Positions 1-6,370 of a stretch of 9,732 nt of DNA are shown here, piece after piece. The notes below the pieces were generated by a model that was given only the letters and a program-made list of their open reading frames with translations, searched no databases and had not been told where the DNA came from. Every line of letters begins with the position of its first letter. The stretch's first letter is position 1. The DNA is from an uncultured Peptococcaceae bacterium (GTDB lineage Bacteria; Bacillota; Limnochordia; Darwinibacteriales; Darwinibacteriaceae), in assembly GCA_937988745.1 (NCBI GenBank), contig CALKAR010000073.1, positions 1 to 9,732 of the forward strand. Direction: 5' to 3'. Position numbers and translations under genes: made by a program.

Positions 1-893
1 GTCACAGCCATCGGGTGACCCACCAGCATGTGAATGTTTTCCCCACCAGAATTCGGTGCACGAACACCATAACCGCCGGCAACACCGGGCAGGTTCGCAT
101 ACTTGGCATCAGTGAGGTGGCTGCCAATGGTGTTGGAAACGATCACAGTCATTCCGGCGACACGGCCGACCTCGCCGTTAGCGAGAACAGAACCGGCACC
201 ATACTTGGAGGCGTCAATGAAGTTCTCGTCGGTCAGAAGCTTCGCGTATTCCGCCGGTCCAACGATTAGATAGCGGCCATTCTGCGGGACATTGTTAATG
301 TCGAGAATGGTACGGGCTTCGATCACCTTCTGATAGATCTCGGAACCGGTGGCAGGCGGAGTGAGCTGCTTTACCTCACCGTGTAGGGCACCACCGCCGC
401 TGTTCCGGTCAACCCCAAAAATGGCGTCCTTGATGGTCGCAGCAACATGCCGGTCCATGCTCTCAGCGAGAGCACGAGCGTGCTGCTGAGTCAGCGCCTG
501 CATCAGGCTCAGACCCTCCTGAGTCTGCAGCTGGTGCAGGTCATCGACCTCGAAATGGATAGTCCGAGCCTGGTCAACCCGGACCAGAATGCTGTCCAGC
601 TCAGCCCGGTTAGCCGGCCCAATCTCACCGTAAGGGTCATACCCCTCGGAAACCGAAGCGGTGTCCTGGAAATGAGGGATTCGGACAGTGTCGCCCTGCC
701 GCTGAAAATGACCCTCGTACTGCCGGTTAGAAACCGCACCAGAAGCCAGAATTAGACTGGCTTCCAGGTCGAGGAAAAGCTGAGAAGTCCAAATCTCAGG
801 AATGAAAGTACCAAGGTCAGCGTTGCCGGTACCCTGGAAGAAAGTATTGCCCTTCTGGGTGTAGGTACCGTTACCATTATCGATAATAGGCAA
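1..893 (-). CDS. Major capsid (coat) protein, P22 gp5-like, 3' end cut by window edge
   Basis: This protein would form the icosahedral head shell. Seen: an uninterrupted minus-strand frame of 297 codons from 893 to the window edge. The only well-placed start is TTG at 893-891, five bases after a strong AGGAGG (904-899); there is no ATG until well inside the protein. The product begins near MPIIDNGNGTY and has FIPEIWTSQLFLDLEASLI at about residues 29-47, then TVRIPHF and a GRYLIVGPAEYAKLL stretch. Known: this N-terminal pattern, with entry helix and later HFEVDD segment, is typical of the P22-type (HK97-fold) coat proteins of actinobacterial phages. Context: it lies 15 bases after the scaffold gene, the standard scaffold-coat order. 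The C-terminus is outside the window. The product call is confident from residue patterns; the subfamily is less certain. Confidence 0.85.
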   Translation of the reverse strand, partial: MPIIDNGNGTYTQKGNTFFQGTGNADLGTFIPEIWTSQLFLDLEASLILASGAVSNRQYEGHFQRQGDTVRIPHFQDTASVSEGYDPYGEIGPANRAELDSILVRVDQARTIHFEVDDLHQLQTQEGLSLMQALTQQHARALAESMDRHVAATIKDAIFGVDRNSGGGALHGEVKQLTPPATGSEIYQKVIEARTILDINNVPQNGRYLIVGPAEYAKLLTDENFIDASKYGAGSVLANGEVGRVAGMTVIVSNTIGSHLTDAKYANLPGVAGGYGVRAPNSGGENIHMLVGHPMAV

Positions 894-908
894 TTCGCCC
901 TCCTATTT

Positions 909-1511
909 TTAAATCGCGCCCCTAGCCAGCGCCTCTAGCTGGCCCTTTTTTCGGGCTTCCACGATCTGTTCCGGAGTCATGCGCCTAAGATCCTCGCGAG
1001 TGAGCTGCCTAGGCGCTCCACCCTGCGGACCAATCCCAACATTCTGCGCAAACGGATTGGCCGGGGCGGACGACGGTAGAGAGTTAACGAAAGCGGAAAT
1101 GGCGTCAGCGTCCGGAAAACCATTGTCCCCAACAAACTTGGACAGGTTAATAAACTCGGAAAAACCATCAGGGATCTTCTTACCCGCGCTAGCAGCAGCA
1201 GCCCTGATCTCAGCCTCAGCCAGCCGAGCACCAAACTCCTGCAGAGTCGCGTTTCGCGCCTCCTGCCTGGCCTGCTCGATCGCCCTTTCGGCTTCACTCA
1301 TACTGGCCTGACGGAGCTTTTCAAGCTCGGCAGCAGCCTTCTTATATGCCTCTTCGTTCTTCCGGCTCAGCGCCTTCCACTTCATGTACTCGGCCTTGTA
1401 ATCAATGGCCTGGCCACCGCCATCGACAGCCGAATTACTAGCCTCAACAGTACCGTTCTCTGTCGAAACCTCTACACTGTTGTTCTGTTCTTCGTTCACT
1501 TGAAACCCCAT
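909..1511 (-). CDS. Capsid scaffolding protein
   Basis: Likely internal scaffold that guides coat protein into a procapsid and then leaves. Seen: 200 residues, with an acidic and Asn/Ser-rich N-terminus (about 1-40), a long charged Ala/Glu/Lys/Arg-rich helix predicted as coiled coil (about 45-115, with KAAAELEKLRQ and ERAIEQARQEARN), a Gly/Pro/Ala-rich linker (about 150-170) and a basic tail containing LTREDLRRMTPEQIVEARKK. Known: acidic start, central coiled coil and basic helical C-terminus that binds coat protein is the usual scaffold layout, and position between portal and coat fits. No protease domain is visible here or in the portal, as in P22-type heads. Start is uncertain: the ATG at 1511 has no good ribosome site, while GTG at 1499 (residue 5) follows GGGG by six bases and would give 196 residues. 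Confidence 0.8.
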   Translation of the reverse strand: MGFQVNEEQNNSVEVSTENGTVEASNSAVDGGGQAIDYKAEYMKWKALSRKNEEAYKKAAAELEKLRQASMSEAERAIEQARQEARNATLQEFGARLAEAEIRAAAASAGKKIPDGFSEFINLSKFVGDNGFPDADAISAFVNSLPSSAPANPFAQNVGIGPQGGAPRQLTREDLRRMTPEQIVEARKKGQLEALARGAI

Positions 1512-1571
1512 TTCGGCGTAACAAAAAAGGGGACACCATTTCGGCGACCCACTACCTTTTAAACGTTCTAC

Positions 1572-3017
1572 TTACTTAATTTCGTTGTTCAGGCGAGCAA
1601 CATTACCCGCATTACCGGGAGCCTGCCTATCCGTCGCCTTAGTGCCATTGCCAGCTGGAGCACTACCGCCAATAGCTCCCGTTACGGCAGCCATAGCACG
1701 CTGCTGCTCCAACTTGTCCTTGCGCTCCTCCTTAATCATCTGCTCAAACCGCTGAATTTGGGAGGGCGTGTAACCATAATCCTCCCAAAGCTGTTGGGCC
1801 GGAACATCCAGCCCCTGGCGAAGCTTGACCAGAGCATCCACGCGAACACCCTCGGACCGATATTCGGGATCATCCCAAATTGTTTCAGCATTCCACGCAT
1901 CAGCTCGAGGGTCGCCTTTTACTGCGAAAGCCAGCCGGATAGCCGACTCCCACGCCTCACCAAAATGAAGCATCCGCTCGCGCGCCTTAGCAACAAGGCC
2001 AGCTTCAGCCGACTGGATAGACTCACCAGAAGGAGCCTGACCGCCATTGATAAGGAAATAGTGAGGAGGAACACGACTAATAGTGCTAATATGCTGAACC
2101 AGCATATTGATGAGATTCACATAGTTACTTAGATCTGCAGCCTGAAACTGCCCCCAACGGGCATTAGTGTCCTCTAGAAGAAACATCCGATCGACAGCCG
2201 CATTAACGGGGGCGATAGGATTACCGTTCGCATCCTCCGGAATCTCGATACCGGCCAAAACCCGCTGCGGGTAGGCTGCAAACTCGGAAGCGACAATAGC
2301 GTCAGCTGCGATCTTAGTAATAGCATTCTGGAGCGGGATAATCGGGTGAAGATCCGAATACGGCTCCCTCCTACGCAGACGAGCCCGATTCAGCATCGGC
2401 ACGATAGGAACAACCCCCAACGGGTTTTCCGTGTATTCCGGCATTTCCCACTTGGCGTAAGGCTCATGGCCTTTAGTGGTAGTGAAAACATGCGTAGGAG
2501 TCCACAGAGTACAATACTCGGTTCCCCAATCATCCCTGTACTTTTTCATACCGGCCAGGAGTTCCCGGCGACTACCCGGCTTATATTGGACGATAACTTC
2601 CTCGGCCGTCTCAGGAGAAATAATAGGTTCATGATTCTCGTCAGCCCAAACGATCAAATACGATACGCCGGCAACCATCGCAGCAATATGGGCAGCATTA
2701 GAGTCGGCGTCGAGATAATTCCGCTGCCAAATTTCTTGCGCGTCCTTATCAGCGTCCGGAGAATCCCCCATACGGAACCCCCGAACACGCATACGCTCGG
2801 AAGTAGAGTCCACGATCAAGGAACAGAAATTGTCCCTCCACTCGTAGAATAGGCCACCGAACTCTTCCTTAAATTTCTCCTGGGCGTAGGCAAGAACCTT
2901 TTCCTTGGAATCGTAGTATGTGTAATATTTTTGCGCCCGACCAGACTGCTCCGCTAACTTCCCTTCCAAATATTCGATCCATTCAAGCGGAGTTTCCGGC
3001 CTAGAAGTAACCGCCAT
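1572..3017 (-). CDS. Portal protein, SPP1 gp6-like
   Basis: Forms the dodecameric ring at one head vertex through which terminase pumps DNA and to which the tail attaches. Seen: 481 residues from ATG 3017, including a helical N-terminus (TPLEWIEYLEGKLAEQ), YYTYYDSKEKVLAYAQEKF, NFCSLIVDSTSERMRVRGFR (about 60-80), a central wing-like region with PLGVVPIVPMLNR, and a stem and crown region with ISRVPPHYFLINGGQAPSGE near 310-330. Known: length, the LIVDSTSERMRVRGF-like segment and the PPHYF segment match SPP1 gp6-type portals of actinophages. A frame extension to GTG 3026 exists, but GGAAGG (3032-3027) overlaps it and sits nine bases before ATG 3017, which is preferred. The gene starts 13 bases after the terminase stop. 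The tail is a poly-charged helix and a Gly/Ala/Asn-rich end. Confidence 0.9.
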   Translation of the reverse strand: MAVTSRPETPLEWIEYLEGKLAEQSGRAQKYYTYYDSKEKVLAYAQEKFKEEFGGLFYEWRDNFCSLIVDSTSERMRVRGFRMGDSPDADKDAQEIWQRNYLDADSNAAHIAAMVAGVSYLIVWADENHEPIISPETAEEVIVQYKPGSRRELLAGMKKYRDDWGTEYCTLWTPTHVFTTTKGHEPYAKWEMPEYTENPLGVVPIVPMLNRARLRRREPYSDLHPIIPLQNAITKIAADAIVASEFAAYPQRVLAGIEIPEDANGNPIAPVNAAVDRMFLLEDTNARWGQFQAADLSNYVNLINMLVQHISTISRVPPHYFLINGGQAPSGESIQSAEAGLVAKARERMLHFGEAWESAIRLAFAVKGDPRADAWNAETIWDDPEYRSEGVRVDALVKLRQGLDVPAQQLWEDYGYTPSQIQRFEQMIKEERKDKLEQQRAMAAVTGAIGGSAPAGNGTKATDRQAPGNAGNVARLNNEIK

Positions 3018-3030
3018 CGAAACCACCTTC

Positions 3031-4377
3031 CTAAAGACCCATTACTTTAGCTCTGCGCTTCATCCTGCCGTCGGCAATGGCGTCGCCTCGCGCCTCATAG
3101 GCCAGCACGGCAGCAACAGCCGCGTCAATCTTCTTCCTAGACTTAGGACGGTCCTTACGAAGAATGGTTCCCTGAGGCGTCTCCTTCACAAACGAGTTCC
3201 CAATATGCTGCGCAAGAACAGGATCCCCATCATGCTTAAGCTGGCCAGTAACAGCAGCGGTATGGAACCTTTCAACCGCCTCGGCCATCGCCTTGATACG
3301 GTTCGTGGGAAACTTAAAAACAACCTTTTCCCCGAACTCGACCGACCACCGATCAACCACGTCCTGCCAGTAGTAAGGGTCGGCGTACACCCAAGCAACC
3401 CGATACGTGGAGAACGCATCGCGCATAGCCTTATTGACCGCCCCAATATCGACTTCCCCGCCACTATCCTCGGGGTCCCAAACCCCCAGGACGAAAAGTT
3501 TCCCGTCGGAGAGCCGACACCCAATCATCGCAGTATTGTCATCATACAAAGAACCGTCGAAACCAATTGAAATCTGGTCACCAGGACGAATGGGGGAAAG
3601 ATCGTCACGACACTTTTCCCAAACCTCCTTGGGAATCCACGTATCCACCGTCTCCCGAATCTGGTTGAAATAGAAACGGTACGCGTCATGCTCTGGGGTT
3701 CTCGGGTCCCTAATGGCTGCAAGAATTGATTCTAGGTCAACCCAGGACGCATCCCCGTAAGCAATCCTCAGCGCCTCTAGAACCTCCTCGTCGTCGCCCT
3801 TGACGGACACCAAAGGGGGAGCCTCGACACAGTCGTACAGAATGTCCTTAGCGCCCTTTAACACAACCGCCTCATGAGTCAGCTGGGCAACAGAATGCTC
3901 AGCAGGATTATAGGCGTTCGTAGTCTCCACATACCGGGCCTCACCATCCGGGCTCTTACGAATATTACGGTCGATGACTTTCGCGACCTTATGACCACCG
4001 TTAGACTCCGTCCAGTGATGAGTCTCGTCCAGTACCGCGAAAGTGGGACGACCACCCTCCAACGACGCCGAGTTAGACGTCACCGGCTCAATCTTCCCCG
4101 GCCTACCATCGGAAAACTGAATAATCGTCTTACCGACATCAATACGATGCTCGGCAACAAGAGGAGACTCGACCAACATTCCACGGATGGAATCCAGTGT
4201 GTTAACCGTCTGATGGATAGCCGTCGCTGCGATCTGAATCCACGGTGCCGAAACCGGTACTGCAACCGGGAACCCGTGCTTGTTGAAATGCGAGAACCGG
4301 CAAGGCCCAACAAACTCGATAATACAAAGAGCAGCAAGGAAAGGAGATTTACCCCAATAACCACCCCTTAGAGCGTC
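3031..4377 (-). CDS. Terminase large subunit, main part (ATPase and nuclease), in a frame shifted from its N-terminus
   Basis: Packaging motor and DNA-cutting subunit. Seen: an open frame after a TGA at 4380-4378, with no usable start before ATG 4179, yet the codons between 4377 and 4179 encode conserved terminase sequence: RGGYWGKSPFLAALC (P-loop), EFVGPCRFSHFNKHG and PWIQIAATAIHQT. Then come Walker B FAVLDETHHW, a coupling region near VETTNAYNP, and nuclease acidic residues in SIGFDGSLYDDNTA, WVYADPYYW and the C-terminal KIDAAVAAVLAYEA. Together with the upstream fragment (4349-4588) this makes about 518 residues, normal for the family, so the two belong to one gene broken by a +1 shift. 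The break must lie between 4377 and 4352. Removing one G from the GGGG at 4367-4364 or from the one at 4355-4352 would restore the frame. It may be a pseudogene, a recoded gene or a sequencing error. Confidence 0.88.
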   Translation of the reverse strand, partial: DALRGGYWGKSPFLAALCIIEFVGPCRFSHFNKHGFPVAVPVSAPWIQIAATAIHQTVNTLDSIRGMLVESPLVAEHRIDVGKTIIQFSDGRPGKIEPVTSNSASLEGGRPTFAVLDETHHWTESNGGHKVAKVIDRNIRKSPDGEARYVETTNAYNPAEHSVAQLTHEAVVLKGAKDILYDCVEAPPLVSVKGDDEEVLEALRIAYGDASWVDLESILAAIRDPRTPEHDAYRFYFNQIRETVDTWIPKEVWEKCRDDLSPIRPGDQISIGFDGSLYDDNTAMIGCRLSDGKLFVLGVWDPEDSGGEVDIGAVNKAMRDAFSTYRVAWVYADPYYWQDVVDRWSVEFGEKVVFKFPTNRIKAMAEAVERFHTAAVTGQLKHDGDPVLAQHIGNSFVKETPQGTILRKDRPKSRKKIDAAVAAVLAYEARGDAIADGRMKRRAKVMGL

Positions 4378-4588
4378 TCAGTGACCCAGTTCTATAAAGC
4401 CACTTTCCTTCATCATCAATGGCGTAAAACCACAGAAGGAATCTTTTCTGCTCAGGGGTAAACGACCACCTCCCTCCCGCGTTCGCTCCGTCAGGTTGAC
4501 GAATTTTATCCTCGGCCCACCTGATAATTTGATAACCAAGAGATCGGGAAGGGTGAGGGACGTGATCAGGAATATTACCCGTCTGCAT
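4349..4588 (-). CDS. Terminase large subunit, N-terminal fragment before apparent frameshift
   Basis: First 79 codons of the large terminase. Seen: ATG 4588, preceded by GGAGGG with a six-base spacer, then LGYQIIRWAEDKI, RWSFTPEQKRFLLWFYAID and LYRTGSLRRSKG, ending at TAA 4351-4349. Known: actinophage large terminases begin with a segment of this kind (a helix, a Phe-Thr-Pro-Glu-Gln element, an aromatic-rich segment, then LRRxKG leading directly into the P-loop Gly-Lys-Ser). Here the frame runs off at the P-loop, and the matching continuation is in the +1 frame (feature 3031-4377). It starts 30 bases after the small-subunit stop. By itself it cannot be a working ATPase. I read it as the same gene as the downstream part rather than a separate protein. 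Confidence 0.85.
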   Translation of the reverse strand: MQTGNIPDHVPHPSRSLGYQIIRWAEDKIRQPDGANAGGRWSFTPEQKRFLLWFYAIDDEGKWLYRTGSLRRSKGWLLG

Positions 4589-4618
4589 CTCTCTCCCTCC
4601 GTTTAATTACCCTAAATC

Positions 4619-5050
4619 TCATACCCCACCAAGCTCCCTGTACAGCTCCAGATCAACCAAGTTGCCAGGGTCGGGGGCTTCCCCTGCACCATCCTCAGAG
4701 CCATCCCCCGGAGCCACAGTCATCCGCAGAGACTGCCTGTCGCGCACCGTCGCCCCTAGCCGCTCCTCGTTGAGACGGATCTCGGCCAGCAGAGCCGGTT
4801 TAGGGTCCTGCCAGTAGGCCTCTACCAGGGGTGCGAGCATCTGCAGCCGCTCCCAGTCGGTCGGCAGGAAAACAGCAGCCTGGGGGCTTTTGGCCCAGTT
4901 ATCCCACCACCGTTGAGTCGCTACGCTGTATTTTGCCCGTTTAAACAGTTTGGGCGCGTCCACCTCGGACGACTCGGAAACAGTAATTTCAAGGCTCTTA
5001 TTGTTTGTCCGCCTAGCGTTAGGTTTAGGCCTAGGCCCACGACCGGCCAC
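4619..5050 (-). CDS. Terminase small subunit
   Basis: DNA-recognition subunit that would bind the packaging site and load the large terminase. Seen: 143 residues from GTG 5050, starting MAGRGPRPKPNARRTNN, a basic Pro-rich head common in actinophage small terminases, then FKRAKYSVATQRWWDNWAKS and LPTDWERLQMLAPLVEAYW (helical, about 45-85), a helix with LLAEIRLNEERLGATVRDRQ and an acidic Gly/Asp/Glu-rich tail. Start choice: the frame stays open to ATG 5068, but AAGGGGGG lies inside that extension, seven bases before GTG 5050, and the known N-terminal pattern begins at that codon. Neighbours: tRNA upstream and large terminase 30 bases downstream. The DNA-binding mode cannot be read from the sequence. 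Confidence 0.82.
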   Translation of the reverse strand: MAGRGPRPKPNARRTNNKSLEITVSESSEVDAPKLFKRAKYSVATQRWWDNWAKSPQAAVFLPTDWERLQMLAPLVEAYWQDPKPALLAEIRLNEERLGATVRDRQSLRMTVAPGDGSEDGAGEAPDPGNLVDLELYRELGGV

Positions 5051-5109
5051 ATGCTCACCCCCCTTCAAAACGTCTGTTGTCTGAAGAAACTAGAAAATTT
5101 CACAAACTA

Positions 5110-5156
5110 AACTCTGCTCCCCGCCCCGGACTCGAACCAGGAACTAGCAGGGATCG
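5110..5156 (-). other. tRNA-like fragment: T-arm and 3' acceptor-like sequence
   Basis: Directly after the tRNA, the minus strand carries a second T-arm: CCTGG, loop TTCGAGT, CCGGG (one T:G pair), followed by GCGGGGAGCAG. No D-arm or anticodon arm for it is present, because the preceding 73 bases are the intact tRNA. CTGCT before the arm can pair with AGCAG after it. It could be the 3' half of a decayed second tRNA, or a tRNA-end sequence serving as a phage attachment core. No integrase is in the window to support the second idea. Confidence 0.4.
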
Positions 5157-5229
5157 TACCCCCGGCGGGATTCGAACCCGCACTACACGGCACCTAAAAC
5201 CGCTGCCTCTGCCGTTGGGCTACGGGGGT
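5157..5229 (-). tRNA. tRNA with anticodon UAG (predicted Leu, CUA codons), short variable arm
   Basis: Seen: a 73-base cloverleaf. Acceptor ACCCCCG pairs with CGGGGGT over 7 bp, and the discriminator base is A. Positions 8-9 are TA; the D-stem is GCC/GGC. The anticodon stem is GCGGT/GCCGT with a wobble pair at each end, and the loop TTTAGGT places TAG at 5196-5194 after the invariant T33. The variable arm is only five bases (GTAGT). The T-stem GCGGG/CCCGC encloses TTCGAAT. CCA is not encoded. By anticodon it would read CUA and related leucine codons. Bacterial tRNA-Leu normally has a long variable arm, so either this is a class-I phage version or the charged amino acid is not leucine. It lies between HNH and the terminase genes. 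Confidence 0.88.
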
Positions 5230-5231
5230 AT

Positions 5232-5490
5232 GACAACCGGCTGACTAGGACAGCCGGACAAAAAATGGCAGACACCCACAGGGCGAATCCTGCGGGTGTC
5301 TGCTCTCCCCACAATCATCCTAAAGTTGCGATGTCCGGACACCGCGGATATGGGACCGAGTCCCGCCCAGTCGGTCCCAGGGCCGATCCTGTTTTTCTTG
5401 CCATGCACTCTTGCGCGCTTCGGCCCGCCCTTGCACGGGGACGCCGGAAAGGGAGAGAGGGAGAGAGAGAAAACCGGCGTCCCGATCCAC
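5232..5490. other. Hairpin-dense gap between HNH and terminase genes, candidate cos/packaging region
   Basis: No gene is supported in this 260-base stretch. It holds five inverted repeats: CCGGCTG/CAGCCGG (5237-5257, loop 7), the terminator at 5268-5303, the palindrome TGTCCGGACA (5332-5341), GGGACCGA/TCGGTCCC (5352-5378, loop 11) and GGGACGCCGG/CCGGCGTCCC (5438-5483), whose 26-base loop is purely purines on the plus strand. Known: in HK97-like phages the cos site lies between the HNH gene and the small terminase gene. Inference: this region is the best place in the window for cos or the terminase-binding site. No cut site can be identified from sequence alone. Confidence 0.4.
5260..5303 (-). 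terminator. Rho-independent terminator reading leftward, after the HNH gene
   Basis: On the minus strand GCAGACACCC pairs with GGGTGTCTGC (10 bp), with CAGG/CCTG pairing inside and a short A/T-containing loop. This is followed by CA and six T residues (5265-5260). It would stop HNH transcripts before the tRNA and terminase genes, so the late genes need a promoter of their own, leakage or antitermination. No convincing promoter was seen between 5260 and 5050. Confidence 0.75.
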
Positions 5491-5497
5491 AAAAGTC

Positions 5498-5818
5498 CTA
5501 CGAGGAACGTTCCCTGTAAGACTTTTCCCTGTGACACGATTCACACATCACAGCTAGGTTATCTAGATCCCATGATCCTCCTTGGGAGACCGGCTTGATG
5601 TGGTCGACGATTTTTGCCCCGGAGACTCCGCACCAGCGACACCGGTACTGGTCTCTCCGACGGACCTTGTCCCTAATGGTTTGCCATCCTCCCGGACGAT
5701 CAATGTTTCGTTTCGATGTCCTCTCCCAGGAGGGTCGTTTGTGTTGTTCACATTTCCCTTCTCGGACAGCAACTTCCAAACACCCGGAGATAGAACAGAT
5801 GGTGTGAGCTCTCGGCAA
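5498..5818 (-). CDS. HNH homing-type endonuclease, packaging-associated
   Basis: Metal-dependent DNA nuclease; next to terminase genes such proteins are known to assist cos cleavage (HK97 gp74 type). Seen: 106 residues with an N-terminal Cys cluster (C8, C13, C23, H26), then a beta-beta-alpha-metal core: CRWC (60-63), DHI with D72 and H73, LDNL with N87, and CESCH (92-96) with H96. The two Cys pairs, C60/C63 and C92/C95, would hold the structural zinc. Start choice: the frame is open to GTG 5827, but AGGAGG (5832-5827) overlaps that codon; TTG 5818 lies eight bases after it and gives the common MPRAH-type N-terminus. All key HNH residues are present. It is the first gene of the leftward block and is followed by a terminator. 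Confidence 0.9.
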   Translation of the reverse strand: MPRAHTICSISGCLEVAVREGKCEQHKRPSWERTSKRNIDRPGGWQTIRDKVRRRDQYRCRWCGVSGAKIVDHIKPVSQGGSWDLDNLAVMCESCHREKSYRERSS

Positions 5819-5860
5819 ACTCAACACCTCCTAACTAACCTCTCCCCCACTTTGTATTTA

Positions 5861-5870
5861 AAGTGTGAGT
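5861..5870 (+). repeat. Direct repeat AAGTGTGAGT, copy 1
   Basis: A ten-base direct repeat whose second copy begins exactly 500 bases to the right. Copy 1 overlaps two small inverted repeats (CACTTT/AAAGTG and GTGAGTA/TACTCAC). The two copies bracket the hairpin array. It could be a protein-binding site or chance. Confidence 0.4.
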
Positions 5871-5940
5871 ACCAAACCTACTCACCTACCACACTCGGAG
5901 GTAGTATTTCTTCTCGGAAGAGAGAAGATCATTACCCCCC

Positions 5941-5962
5941 GGTAAGCCCTTAAGGGCTTACC
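5941..5962. repeat. Perfect 22-base palindrome, hairpin with TTAA centre
   Basis: Arms GGTAAGCCC and GGGCTTACC around TTAA. On the minus strand the right arm overlaps an AAGGAGGT sequence (5967-5960), but no start codon follows it within useful distance, so it is not taken as a ribosome site. It is not followed by a T-run on either strand. Confidence 0.6.
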
Positions 5963-6047
5963 TCCTTAAACATCAACTTCTTTGTAACATTGGAACTATC
6001 TTCAGAGAGTTCCTGTCACTTACTTACAAACATCATCTTCTACCCTA

Positions 6048-6290
6048 CTGACGAAACTCTCTCTTTAGAGAGAGTTTCTTTACACATACAACCAATCAAA
6101 CAAACAATCAATCTATTTGTCTGACGAAACTCTCTCTTTAGAGAGAGTTTCTTTTTATATACAACCAAACAATCTATTTCTTTGTCTGACGAAACTCCCT
6201 CTTTAAGAGGGAGTTTCTTTATACATACAACCAAACAAACATTATCTTTGTCTGACGAAACTCCCTCTTTAAGAGGGAGTTTCTTTATAC
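6048..6290 (+). repeat. Four tandem copies of a covarying 11-bp hairpin
   Basis: Hairpins lie at 6053-6078, 6126-6151, 6191-6217 and 6257-6283, with spacings of 73, 65 and 66 bases. Copies 1 and 2 have arms GAAACTCTCTC/GAGAGAGTTTC and loop TTTA. Copies 3 and 4 have GAAACTCCCTC/GAGGGAGTTTC and loop TTTAA. The arm change is matched on both sides (T:A to C:G), so base pairing is kept. Each copy follows CTGAC and is followed on the plus strand by three to five T residues, then a related A/C-rich spacer (ACAACCAAACAA type). The T-runs suggest rightward intrinsic terminators, but no rightward gene ends here. An origin, a regulatory RNA array or dimeric protein sites are alternatives. Confidence 0.9.
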
Positions 6291-6360
6291 ATGGTGTTAG
6301 ATATACCCCCCCTTTATCCCCCCCATGACTCTTTTTCACCCTCCTGACACTACTTACTTG

Positions 6361-6370
6361 AAGTGTGAGT
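6361..6370 (+). repeat. Direct repeat AAGTGTGAGT, copy 2
   Basis: Second copy, to the right of the hairpin array. It ends at the GTG that opens the small frame at 6369. Confidence 0.4.

Larger units (their letters stand above)
5833..6357. other. Non-coding, inverted-repeat-rich region between the two gene blocks
   Basis: No gene is supported here. One strand is strongly A/C/T-rich (runs such as ACAACCAAACAAACA), unlike the flanking genes. Besides the four-copy hairpin array it contains GTGAGTA/TACTCAC (5865-5885, loop 7), TCTTCTC/GAGAAGA (5909-5928, loop 6), a perfect 22-base palindrome with arms GGTAAGCCC/GGGCTTACC (5941-5962) and GGAACT/AGTTCC (5992-6013). Two seven-C runs stand at 6306-6312 and 6318-6324. 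It would have to carry the leftward promoter and could hold the rightward one or an origin. I see no consensus -35/-10 pair in it. Confidence 0.6.

Noticed and set aside
2346..2852. Long plus-strand frame opposite the portal gene
   Set aside because: Antisense shadow of a well-recognised protein, with no recognisable domain and no ribosome site.
5265..5598. Several overlapping frames on both strands in the HNH-tRNA gap
   Set aside because: They follow from G/C-rich inverted repeats, have low-complexity products and lack start signals.
6048..6290. CRISPR array
   Set aside because: The segments between repeats are related to each other rather than unique, there are only four units, and no cas1/cas2 is present. 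The Cas4-like nuclease is of the common phage type.
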